DNA of 64,000 bases from Saprospiraceae bacterium (GTDB lineage Bacteria; Bacteroidota; Bacteroidia; Chitinophagales; Saprospiraceae): positions 174,373 to 238,372 of the forward strand of contig JAGQWX010000002.1 of the NCBI GenBank assembly GCA_020436935.1, in the 5' to 3' direction. The position numbers and the translations under genes are program-made. Of the stretch, positions 26,133 to 33,449 are shown in pieces. The notes under the pieces were generated by a model. The model was not told where the DNA came from, made no database searches, and worked only from the letters and a program-made list of their open reading frames with translations. Within the stretch, counting starts at the first letter, position 1, and each line of letters opens with the position of its first letter.

Positions 26133-26468
26133 TTACGAAAAATATTCCGTCACCCACTTTTGTCGTGAACGTGAGATATTCAGCGTAGTTCCGTCAAAAA
26201 GCCTGATGAGTTTATTGTCGATAACCTCATCAATAAAAGCAACATTGATAAAATGCGAACGGTGAATGCGCAGGAAACCATTGCGTTCTCCCTGATCCTC
26301 AAATGATTTCAAAACCTTACTTACAAGGATCGACTTGCTGTTTTTCAAATATATTTTGGTGTAGTTGGAATCGGCTTCCATCCTCACGATGTCTTGCAGC
26401 GAGAGGATGGAAGTTCCATTTTTTTCCGAAATGCAAATGGTTTTTTTGTGTGATGCAGTGTACTCCAT
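26133..26468 (-). CDS. Stand-alone LytTR DNA-binding protein
   Basis: 111 residues from the ATG at 26468; longer starts at 26489 and 26528 exist but add no conserved sequence. The whole protein is one LytTR domain: LSLQDIVRMEADSNYTKIYL, FLRIHRSHFINVAFI and DGTTLNISRSRQKWV. There is no receiver domain, so it is not a classic two-component regulator and may respond to expression level or a partner. No direct-repeat operator like that at 13927 was seen near it. Confidence 0.88.
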   Translation of the reverse strand: MEYTASHKKTICISEKNGTSILSLQDIVRMEADSNYTKIYLKNSKSILVSKVLKSFEDQGERNGFLRIHRSHFINVAFIDEVIDNKLIRLFDGTTLNISRSRQKWVTEYFS

Positions 26469-26583
26469 GACTATGATTTTGTAGGATATCATTGCTACAA
26501 AGATCCATGGTTTGGCCATAGGAAACATTCACCCAAATGGGTGGTTTTTTCACTTAAGAAAGTGATTTTTACGGATTAACAGT

Positions 26584-27717
26584 TCATAAACCAATGGCTT
26601 GTGCCTTTTTCTGAGCCAAAAGCGCCAGCTCCATAGCCAGAAAACAATGGTCCTGACCCATGGCCGTCTGCGTACGGTTGACCACATCGTCGACCAGCTT
26701 GTGGCCATAGGTGAGCTCCACATCGCTGCAATCCATCACAATCGCTTCTTTCTGATTGACGAGGTACAAAAAGGAGCCCTCTTCTTTTCTTCCAATATCG
26801 GTGTATTTTCTCAATTCCATATATCCCTCGGTCCCCAAAATAAACAACCTGCCATCTCCAAAAGGCTTGACTCCTCCGGGCGTAAACCAATCTACTCGGA
26901 TATAACCTGAGCCTTTATCTCCTGCAACAATGACATCGCCAAAGTCTTCAAACAATGGATACTGCGGATGGTGAAAATTGCCGGTTTGTGAGCCTACAAT
27001 TTTGGCAGAGGTGGAACCGGTGTAAAACAAAAACTGATCAAACTGGTGGGATGCAATATCGGTAATGATGCCGCCATAATATTGTTTATCAAAAAACCAT
27101 GAAGGTCTGGAAGGAGCATTCATACGGTGTGGACCCATTCCGGTGGTCTGAATCACTTTGCCTATTGCTCCCTCGGCGATCAATTGCCCTGCTTTCTCAG
27201 AAGAGCGATTTTCAAAGCGCTCACTGTAGGAAATAGACACAATTTTTCCGGTCTGTTTTTGTATTTTTTTGATCTCTTTCAATTGTTTGAGATCAGTAAT
27301 GCCAGGCTTATCGAGCATGGCGTCTTTCCCATGGAGCATTGCTCTTATGGCAATGGGCGCCCTTTCGTTGGGGATGGCTGCGCTGAGTATCATTTGGATC
27401 GAAGAATCCTCCAATACTTCTTTCTCTTCTTTTGCCCTTTTGGCATTTGGGAAGGCTTTTGTAAATGCAGCAGCAAGGTCATCCTCTTTGGCATAAAACG
27501 AAACCAATTCGGCGCCACCCCTGATGACCGATCTGGCCATGCCATAGATGTGGCTGTGGTTGATGCCGATGACACCAATTTTGATCCTTGGAGCAGCAAA
27601 GTTTGGCAGTGCTTTATCGATAATTTTTATGGTTTTAAAATCGGTTGCGGCTGCGAGCGGAAAAGCGCCTACAGCAATAGAAGCCTGCCTGATAAAGTTT
27701 CTTCTGTCGATGGCCAT
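26584..27717 (-). CDS. Tat-exported Gfo/Idh/MocA family oxidoreductase
   Basis: 377 residues from the ATG at 27717, chosen because it opens with a twin-arginine signal (MAIDRRNFIRQASIAVGAFP). The Rossmann domain follows: IKIGVIGINHSHIYGMARSV, then DKPGITDLKQL (the E/DKP motif with Lys) near 140. The C-terminal domain includes GGIITDIASHQFDQFLFYTG, where the His of the catalytic region lies. Such exported enzymes in Bacteroidota bind NAD(P) before Tat translocation and act on sugars or cyclitols. It is monocistronic. Substrate unknown. Confidence 0.88.
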   Translation of the reverse strand: MAIDRRNFIRQASIAVGAFPLAAATDFKTIKIIDKALPNFAAPRIKIGVIGINHSHIYGMARSVIRGGAELVSFYAKEDDLAAAFTKAFPNAKRAKEEKEVLEDSSIQMILSAAIPNERAPIAIRAMLHGKDAMLDKPGITDLKQLKEIKKIQKQTGKIVSISYSERFENRSSEKAGQLIAEGAIGKVIQTTGMGPHRMNAPSRPSWFFDKQYYGGIITDIASHQFDQFLFYTGSTSAKIVGSQTGNFHHPQYPLFEDFGDVIVAGDKGSGYIRVDWFTPGGVKPFGDGRLFILGTEGYMELRKYTDIGRKEEGSFLYLVNQKEAIVMDCSDVELTYGHKLVDDVVNRTQTAMGQDHCFLAMELALLAQKKAQAIGL

Positions 27718-27825
27718 ATAAGTATGATTTTGAATTTCGTGTAGCAATCTAATTGCTTTGTATTGATTTTCCAAAAAGGGCGCGCAAATCTGCATTCAAA
27801 AGAATTTAAGCTTCATTGACGCCCC

Positions 27826-27841
27826 TATTATTTAAATAATA
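27826..27841. repeat. 16-bp AT palindrome between divergent genes
   Basis: TATTATTTAAATAATA is a perfect palindrome about 110 bp from the Gfo/Idh start and 157 bp from the GroES-like start. It could be an operator, but an all-AT palindrome can arise by chance. Confidence 0.3.
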
Positions 27842-27974
27842 AAATAGAGTCATTTTTAAACCAATTATACTCGTTTTGTTGTTTAGCGGAAAGCTAGAAG
27901 GCTTAGATTTGGAACATCAGACTTTACTGAATAGAAAGTAGATATTCCCTAATTCTATTCATAATAGATTGATT

Positions 27975-27982
27975 TATCTTTG
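27975..27982 (+). promoter_or_regulatory. -7 element of the GroES-like gene
   Basis: TATCTTTG, exact TAnnTTTG match, 15 bp before the ATG at 27998, so the leader would be very short. No -33 TTG. Confidence 0.4.
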
Positions 27983-27997
27983 TAAAAATTTTTAAAA

Positions 27998-28384
27998 ATG
28001 ATACAGTTGCGTCAAGACGATCTGAGAAAAATCGTCATCATGGGCGACCGTGTGTTGATAAGGCCGTCCAAGCCGGTAGAAAAACTGGAGAGTGGTCTGT
28101 ATCTGCCTCAGGGCATGCATAAAAAGGAGGAACTCTTCACCGGCTATATCATCAAAGTAGGACCTGGCTATCCCATTCCTGCGATGGTGGAGGCGGAGGA
28201 GTCCTGGAAAAAGTCAAGCAATGAGGTCAAATACTTACCCTTGCAGGTGAAGCCGGGTGATCTCGCCGTATATTTGCAGAGCAATGTTCACCACATCACT
28301 TTCAATGGTGAAGATTACATCATCGCTCCTCAGCATGCCATCCTGATGGTGGTAAGAGAGGATGATCTGGACTTTGAAGATTGA
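27998..28384 (+). CDS. GroES/Cpn10-family co-chaperone-like protein, stand-alone
   Basis: 128 residues, longer than a normal GroES (about 95). It keeps the Cpn10 fold: IVIMGDRVLIRPSKP at the start, SGLYLPQG, TGYIIKVGPG, VKPGDLAVYLQ and EDYIIAPQHAILMVV at the end. A charged insertion (VEAEESWKKSSNEVKYLPL) extends the roof-side region, and the mobile loop reads MHKKEELF. No groEL is adjacent, so it is a paralogue of the operon-encoded GroES, and its ability to bind GroEL is uncertain. Confidence 0.8.
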   Translation: MIQLRQDDLRKIVIMGDRVLIRPSKPVEKLESGLYLPQGMHKKEELFTGYIIKVGPGYPIPAMVEAEESWKKSSNEVKYLPLQVKPGDLAVYLQSNVHHITFNGEDYIIAPQHAILMVVREDDLDFED

Positions 28385-28531
28385 GTTTTGTCAATATTGT
28401 TGGTTTGAAAGCTGACAAAGCGTATTTTCGAAATCTGAATGAATGACTACCTCAGAAAATGAAGCATTAACCAAGTGAAAGCTTTATTTCTGATCTTATT
28501 TGAATATTTAAATAGAATAAAAAACTAGACC

Positions 28532-29485
28532 ATGTCAAAAAGAGCAATTCCATTGGTGGATCTACAAAAATACATCAGTGGAAATGAAGAAGAGAAAGCC
28601 GCATTCGTCAAAGAAATAGGCGATGCTTTCCATAATGTAGGTTTTGTCGGAGTAAAAAACCATGGCGTATCCAAGGATTTGATCGATGCTTTTTTTAATG
28701 CTTCGAAAGATTTTTTCTCTTTGCCAGTGAGCATCAAACGTCAATATGAAATTGCTGGTATGGCTGGCCAGAGGGGTTATACCTCATATGGAAAAGAGCA
28801 CGCCAAACAGTCAAAAGTAGCTGACCTGAAGGAGTTTTATCAAATTGGCCAATATGTGGATAACGACCACCCCAGGAAGAAAGATTACCCTGACAATCCA
28901 GTAGTCCAGGAGGTTCCTAATTTTTATGATCTGAGCAAACAATTGTACCAGGCTTTTGAGAAAAGTGGTGGTTTTCTATTGAGAGCGATCGCAACACACC
29001 TCAATCTGCCCGTCAATTATTTTGATGAATACATCAAGGATGGCAACAGCATTTTGCGCACCATACATTATCCGCCCATCACTTCAGAACCGGCATCCGC
29101 CATCAGAGCTGAGCAACACGAGGACATCAACCTCATCACACTGCTGGTTGGGGCCTCTGCCGGAGGTTTGCAGCTTTTGACCTCGGATAACGAATGGCTG
29201 GACATTGTACCAGGTGAAGATGAGCTGGTCATCAACGTGGGTGACATGTTGCAAAGACTCACCAACAATTACCTCAAGTCAACTACCCACAGAGTGGTGA
29301 ACCCACCAAGAGATGAATGGCACGTCCCAAGATTGAGCATTCCATTTTTCCTCCATCCGATCAGCGAAATGAGGCTCGATTGTCTGGAACAATGCATCAC
29401 CGAAGACAATCCGTTGCATTACGAACCCATCTCGGCTGGAGAGTACCTCGACGAAAGATTAATGGAAATAGGTTTAAAGAAATGA
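28532..29485 (+). CDS. Isopenicillin N synthase-like 2-oxoglutarate/Fe(II) oxygenase
   Basis: 317 residues. The DIOX_N domain covers about 6-115 (IPLVDLQKYISG, GFVGVKNHGV, KRQYEIAGMAGQRGYTSYG). The catalytic core has the Fe(II) triad His196, Asp198 (RAEQHEDINLITLL) and His253 (STTHRVVNPP), and the 2-oxoglutarate-binding Arg267-x-Ser269 (PRLSIPFF). All key residues are present, so it should be an active dioxygenase in the cytosol. The group includes bacterial proteins of unknown substrate; isopenicillin synthesis itself is not implied. Monocistronic. Confidence 0.9.
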   Translation: MSKRAIPLVDLQKYISGNEEEKAAFVKEIGDAFHNVGFVGVKNHGVSKDLIDAFFNASKDFFSLPVSIKRQYEIAGMAGQRGYTSYGKEHAKQSKVADLKEFYQIGQYVDNDHPRKKDYPDNPVVQEVPNFYDLSKQLYQAFEKSGGFLLRAIATHLNLPVNYFDEYIKDGNSILRTIHYPPITSEPASAIRAEQHEDINLITLLVGASAGGLQLLTSDNEWLDIVPGEDELVINVGDMLQRLTNNYLKSTTHRVVNPPRDEWHVPRLSIPFFLHPISEMRLDCLEQCITEDNPLHYEPISAGEYLDERLMEIGLKK

Positions 29486-29574
29486 TCGCAGCCATTGATG
29501 GATCCAATCTGAAAAGCAATCATGGCTAAAAATGGGCCTTTTTATATCAAATGATACTTTTCAGAGTGGACTCA

Positions 29575-29605
29575 TTGATTATGATATAAAAATGTAGTAC
29601 TTTTG
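29575..29605 (+). promoter_or_regulatory. Full Bacteroidota promoter of tatA
   Basis: TTG (29575-29577), 20 bp, then TACTTTTG (29598-29605): both -33 and -7 consensus parts with ideal spacing, 20 bp before the ATG at 29626. Confidence 0.65.
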
Positions 29606-29625
29606 TAATTCTAAAATTCAAAGAA

Positions 29626-29829
29626 ATGTTGTTTTCAAGTCTGTTATTTAACTTGGGTGGTAGCGAGATCATTTTGATTATGCTTGTTGTCCTGGTTCTT
29701 TTTGGTGGCAAAAAAATTCCTGAATTGATGCGTGGTCTTGGCCAGGGCATTAAGGAGTTCAACAATGCCAAGTCCAATATTGAAAGTGAAGTAAAAGAGA
29801 ATCTAAGAGAGATCGAGTCAAAGAAGTAA
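29626..29829 (+). CDS. tatA: Sec-independent protein translocase subunit TatA/E
   Basis: 67 residues. One N-terminal membrane helix ([14 protein letters not shown]), the FG hinge in [18 protein letters not shown] with the following amphipathic helix, and a charged C-terminal tail: the full TatA pattern. It polymerises in the inner membrane to let folded twin-arginine proteins through. tatB/tatC are not in the window. Several proteins here carry twin-arginine signals (26584, 56620, 57711, possibly 45904). It has its own promoter and a strong terminator, so it is monocistronic. Confidence 0.93.
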   Translation: MLFSSLLFNLGGSEIILIMLVVLVLFGGKKIPELMRGLGQGIKEFNNAKSNIESEVKENLREIESKK

Positions 29830-29871
29830 TAAACTTAGACACCCTGCTTGGGTGAGCTATCTTACCGAAAA

Positions 29872-29909
29872 AACACAGGTTTAGTGCTATGCTTGGCCTG
29901 TGTTTTTTT
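29872..29909 (+). terminator. Intrinsic terminator of tatA
   Basis: AACACAGG (29872-29879) pairs perfectly with CCTGTGTT (29897-29904), followed by a run of T to 29909. Confidence 0.85.
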
Positions 29910-29926
29910 GTCTAATGTAAATACAT

Positions 29927-30610
29927 ATGCAGTTCTTATTAAGATATAAGTATTTCATTATCGCTTACTTAGGGATTCTGTTCCTTAGACTTATCATTGG
30001 CCCCCTATATCAGGAGGTCAACTTGTTGTTTGGTGGAGCCATAGCTGCCAGCCTTTTGGTTTTATACATTTTAAAGGTAGAGAAGCAAAACGGCAATTAT
30101 ATTCTGGCCATGATACTGGCCATGGTCGGCGATATTTCCCTTGCCTTTATGCGGCAATCGTCCCTCGATGTTTCCTATATCGCTTATGGACTTTCGACTT
30201 TGCTTCTGGTGATGGTTTTCCAGAGAGCAAGACGCCAGTTGATTGATTCCAGCGCACTCTTTCTGACAGCATTGATATTACTGACAGTCATATACGTGGC
30301 TGTGTCATCTTCTCATTTTTTGGGCTTGGCCTGGACAGTGCCTTCTGCGATTCTCGCATATTTTGCTTTGAACATGAAACTTGGAAGAAACAACCTGCTG
30401 ACCACAGGGGCATTGTTTTATGTGATATCATCTGTTCTTTGTTTTGTTGGCGAAGTATATCAATTGCCTTTGCTTTTGCCCCATATTATTTCGTATGGTT
30501 TGGGTCACCTGCTCATGTGTCTGGGTTTGGTGGAAAGTTATCAGCGGGCGGTCGCCAGGCAGGAAGCACAAGTACCCAAGTGGCGAAAAAAGACTCCAAA
30601 GAAGAAGTAG
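29927..30610 (+). CDS. YhhN/TMEM86-like membrane protein (possible lysoplasmalogenase)
   Basis: 227 residues with about eight membrane helices spanning nearly the whole protein and a basic tail (RKKTPKKK). AMILAMVGDISLAF (about 62-75) matches the glycine-aspartate motif of the YhhN family, and GLGHLLMCLGLVESY near the C-terminus fits the last helices. The family includes lysoplasmalogenases acting on ether lipids, but many members are uncharacterised. The gene starts just 17 bases after the tatA terminator. Moderate confidence. Confidence 0.55.
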   Translation: MQFLLRYKYFIIAYLGILFLRLIIGPLYQEVNLLFGGAIAASLLVLYILKVEKQNGNYILAMILAMVGDISLAFMRQSSLDVSYIAYGLSTLLLVMVFQRARRQLIDSSALFLTALILLTVIYVAVSSSHFLGLAWTVPSAILAYFALNMKLGRNNLLTTGALFYVISSVLCFVGEVYQLPLLLPHIISYGLGHLLMCLGLVESYQRAVARQEAQVPKWRKKTPKKK

Positions 30611-30697
30611 TCATGTCGGCTGCCTGATCTGTCAACCGTACAAGTGCTTCAGGAATAAATTGTCTGAAGAATCCATATCTGAAATTCATGAAAATGA

Positions 30698-30705
30698 TAT
30701 GTTTG
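30698..30705 (+). promoter_or_regulatory. -7 element of the esterase gene
   Basis: TATGTTTG, exact TAnnTTTG match, 21 bp before the ATG at 30727. No -33 TTG. Confidence 0.45.
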
Positions 30706-30726
30706 TAGCCTGCAATAAAATTTATC

Positions 30727-31548
30727 ATGAAGTCACATTTATCCACGTTTGTAATTTGTTTTTTATTTTTTGTCGGCGGCTTATTTGGCCAGCAGTCGAC
30801 TACAATAAATGTCCACAGCAATGCCATGCAAAAAGACATTCCCAATGTTCTGGTCCTGCCCGATGATTACCAGCAAAACACCGCCAAAACCTATCCGGTG
30901 CTTTATTTGCTCCACGGCTACAGTGGTGACCAGAATTCATGGACTGGCATCAAAAAAAACCTGAGCCAATTGGCAACGAGATACCATATGATCATCATAT
31001 GTCCCGATGGCGAGAACAGCTGGTACTGGGACAGCCCACTGAACCCATCATCAAAATTTGAAACTTACGTCAGCAAGGAACTTGTCGCATACATGGATGC
31101 AAACTATCGCACCAGACCAAACCCAGCAGGCAGAGCTGTAACCGGACTCTCTATGGGAGGGCATGGCGGCATGTGGCTGGGGATCAGAAACCAGGATGTT
31201 TTCGGAGGATGCGGGTCGATGAGCGGGGGAGTAGATATCCTGCCATTTCCGGAGAACTGGGAAATGAAAACCCAGCTGGGCACGCTGGCCGACAATCATG
31301 ACCATTGGAAAGATCATACCGTGATCAATCAGGTGCACAAAATCAAAGGTGGCAAGCTGGCCATCATCATCGACTGCGGCACCGGCGACTTTTTCTTTGA
31401 AGTCAACGAGGCCCTTCACGAAAAACTGATATATATGAACATTCCCCACGATTATATCGTCCGCCCAGGAGTGCACAATGGAGCATATTGGGAGAATGCG
31501 ATCGATTATCAAATCTTGTACTTTGCTAAGTTTTTTGGGACGTATTAG
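30727..31548 (+). CDS. Secreted esterase, esterase D/tributyrin esterase type
   Basis: 273 residues. Signal peptide 1-21 (cleavage near LFGQ). PF00756-type alpha/beta hydrolase: oxyanion region YLLHGYSGDQNSW (about 60-72), nucleophile Ser142 in GLSMGGHGG, Asp in IIDCGTGDFFFEV, and His in RPGVHNGAYW. A complete catalytic triad is visible. Acts in periplasm or outside on short acyl or feruloyl esters; the natural substrate is unknown. Convergent with adenine deaminase, separated by the repeat hairpin at 31642. Confidence 0.88.
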   Translation: MKSHLSTFVICFLFFVGGLFGQQSTTINVHSNAMQKDIPNVLVLPDDYQQNTAKTYPVLYLLHGYSGDQNSWTGIKKNLSQLATRYHMIIICPDGENSWYWDSPLNPSSKFETYVSKELVAYMDANYRTRPNPAGRAVTGLSMGGHGGMWLGIRNQDVFGGCGSMSGGVDILPFPENWEMKTQLGTLADNHDHWKDHTVINQVHKIKGGKLAIIIDCGTGDFFFEVNEALHEKLIYMNIPHDYIVRPGVHNGAYWENAIDYQILYFAKFFGTY

Positions 31549-31641
31549 GACAAGATAAAAGGGGGAATTCAGTGACGCTTTTAAAATAAATAATTAAAAA
31601 TATTAAAGTATACTGACAATCAACTTATTAGTGAAGTTATC

Positions 31642-31699
31642 AACATTTCTGTCAGACAGGTGTCTGACAGCTTTCTGACAACTGTCTGACAGAAATGTT
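31642..31699. repeat. Hairpin made of four 11-bp repeats
   Basis: Perfect 18-bp inverted arms at 31642-31659 and 31682-31699 (AACATTTCTGTCAGACAG and its complement). Inside run four units centred at 31654, 31665, 31676 and 31687, exactly 11 bp apart: TGTCAGACA, TGTCTGACA, TTTCTGACA, TGTCTGACA. Units 1, 2 and 4 are themselves palindromes around a single base. It lies between two convergent genes and lacks a U-run. Confidence 0.75.
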
Positions 31700-31738
31700 C
31701 GGACATGGTATGTTTATGCATAATAAGTAAAAGCAACT

Positions 31739-33352
31739 TTATCCCACAAACTCAAACCGCTTTCCATCAAAAAGCCCCTTATCCGACAACTTCAATTCAG
31801 GGATGACCAGCAAGGCCATAAAGGACAAACTCATGAATGGGGATGTAAGTGAACTGCCGAGATCTTCTCTGGCAAATTGGTGGACCGCTTTGTACTTTTC
31901 GGCTACCATATAACCGTCAAGCTCACTGATCAGACCGGCAATGGGCAAGGGTAGGGTGACGTCGTCATCTGGAGATACACCACAGATGCCCCCTTCGTTT
32001 TCCATGATGAGATTGATGGCACGAACGATGCAGGCATCTGAGGATCCAACAGCAATGATGTTGTGCGAGTCGTGGGCAATGGAAGAGGCCAGTGCTCCAT
32101 CCTTGATGCCAAAACCTTTGATATAAGCTACGGCGGGCTTTTCTTCGTTGTATCTGTTGACCACAACTAGTTTGAGTACATCGGTTGATGGGTCAGGTGC
32201 TTTGACAGGAGGATCATGATGCAGTCTGCCTGTAATCAGTTGGCCATCAAAAACTTCGATGACTGCACTATGTCCCTGAAAATCGTCATCATGGGCAATG
32301 TCGTTTTCTGTGATTGTCCTCGTCTTGAAATTATTCAATATCACGGGAGCCTGAAAATCTATTTCTGTCACGCCTTCTGATGCAACCATCACTCCTGATA
32401 CAAATGTCTCAGGGTATTGCCAGTCTGTTTTGTTGCTGAAAATAACAAAGTCAGCATTGTCTCCCTCGCGAAGCAATCCTATCGGCAATTGATAGTGCAT
32501 GACTGGATGTATACAAGCCTTATACAATGCATCAAAAAAATCGACGCCATGGTCATCTATTGCCCGTTTTACAAGTTGATTGATGTGACCTGCTTCCAGA
32601 TCATCCGGGTGTTTATCATCGGAGCAGAACATCATCTGTTGGGCATGGTTTTTCGCCAGAGGGATGAGCGTTTCAAAATTTTTGGCTGCGCTGCCTTCCC
32701 GGATCAATACCTTTACTCCGGCTTTGAGTTTCCCTTCTGCCTCTTCTTTGAGATAACATTCATGGTCTGTGCTGATGCCTCTCTGAAAATACTTCTCCAT
32801 ATCTTCTCCCATCAAACCCGGCGCATGTCCGTCGATGGGTTTTCCGGCATCTTTCGCAGCTTTGATTTTTGCCAAAACTTCTGCATCTCCGTTTATTGCA
32901 CCAGGATAATTCATCATTTCAGCGAGGTAGTAGATATCATCCCATTGCATCATTTCTCTGATATCGCCGGCATCGATGATAGCGCCTGCAGTCTCAAAAC
33001 TTGTAGCTGGAACACAGGAGGGTGCACCAAATGCAAAGTGAAAAGGCACCTGCCTGCCATCCTCGATCATGTATTTCACACCATCTACACCGAGCACATT
33101 CGCGATTTCATGGGGATCAGACACCGTACCAACAGTGCCATGAACAACGGCCATGCGGGCAAATTGCGAAGGCGTCAACATTGAGCTTTCTATGTGCACA
33201 TGGGCGTCTACAAAACCTGGCATGATGTAAACTTCATTCACGTCTTCTTCGCCGAGTTCAGTAATTTTTTCAATTACTGAGCCCTGCACATGCACCTCTC
33301 CGAAATAAATTTTCCTACCGGTAATGTCGACGATATTTCCCCTGATATTCAT
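31739..33352 (-). CDS. ade: Adenine deaminase
   Basis: 537 residues, close to the usual length. The amidohydrolase metal motif is GFVDAHVHIESSML (about 50-63), followed by VSDPHEIANVLG, and the central GHAPGLMGE and CYLKEEAEGKLKAGVKVLIREG segments that are specific to Ade. The C-terminal domain has SIAHDSHNIIAVG and ISELDGYMVAEKY. It converts adenine to hypoxanthine and ammonia in the cytosol for purine salvage. Monocistronic and divergent from the FAD oxidoreductase gene. Confidence 0.95.
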   Translation of the reverse strand: MNIRGNIVDITGRKIYFGEVHVQGSVIEKITELGEEDVNEVYIMPGFVDAHVHIESSMLTPSQFARMAVVHGTVGTVSDPHEIANVLGVDGVKYMIEDGRQVPFHFAFGAPSCVPATSFETAGAIIDAGDIREMMQWDDIYYLAEMMNYPGAINGDAEVLAKIKAAKDAGKPIDGHAPGLMGEDMEKYFQRGISTDHECYLKEEAEGKLKAGVKVLIREGSAAKNFETLIPLAKNHAQQMMFCSDDKHPDDLEAGHINQLVKRAIDDHGVDFFDALYKACIHPVMHYQLPIGLLREGDNADFVIFSNKTDWQYPETFVSGVMVASEGVTEIDFQAPVILNNFKTRTITENDIAHDDDFQGHSAVIEVFDGQLITGRLHHDPPVKAPDPSTDVLKLVVVNRYNEEKPAVAYIKGFGIKDGALASSIAHDSHNIIAVGSSDACIVRAINLIMENEGGICGVSPDDDVTLPLPIAGLISELDGYMVAEKYKAVHQFAREDLGSSLTSPFMSLSFMALLVIPELKLSDKGLFDGKRFEFVG

Positions 33353-33424
33353 AGGCCCAATGGCTTAAATTTTGCCTGAAATTACAAATATCCTGTAAGT
33401 CGGAGGGTATTTCTTCAGATGAAT

Positions 33425-33432
33425 TACTTTTG
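33425..33432 (+). promoter_or_regulatory. -7 element of the FAD/Fe-S oxidoreductase gene
   Basis: TACTTTTG, exact TAnnTTTG match, 17 bp before the GTG at 33450; it supports that start. Confidence 0.45.
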
Positions 33433-33449
33433 TTTGAAACAATAGAAAA

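Noticed and set aside
27127..27744. 205-codon open frame on the plus strand
   Set aside because: Antisense to the Gfo/Idh/MocA gene; phenylalanine-rich shadow frame with no support.
32417..33184. 255-codon open frame on the plus strand
   Set aside because: Antisense to adenine deaminase; composition is cysteine/histidine-rich without domain pattern, typical of a shadow frame.
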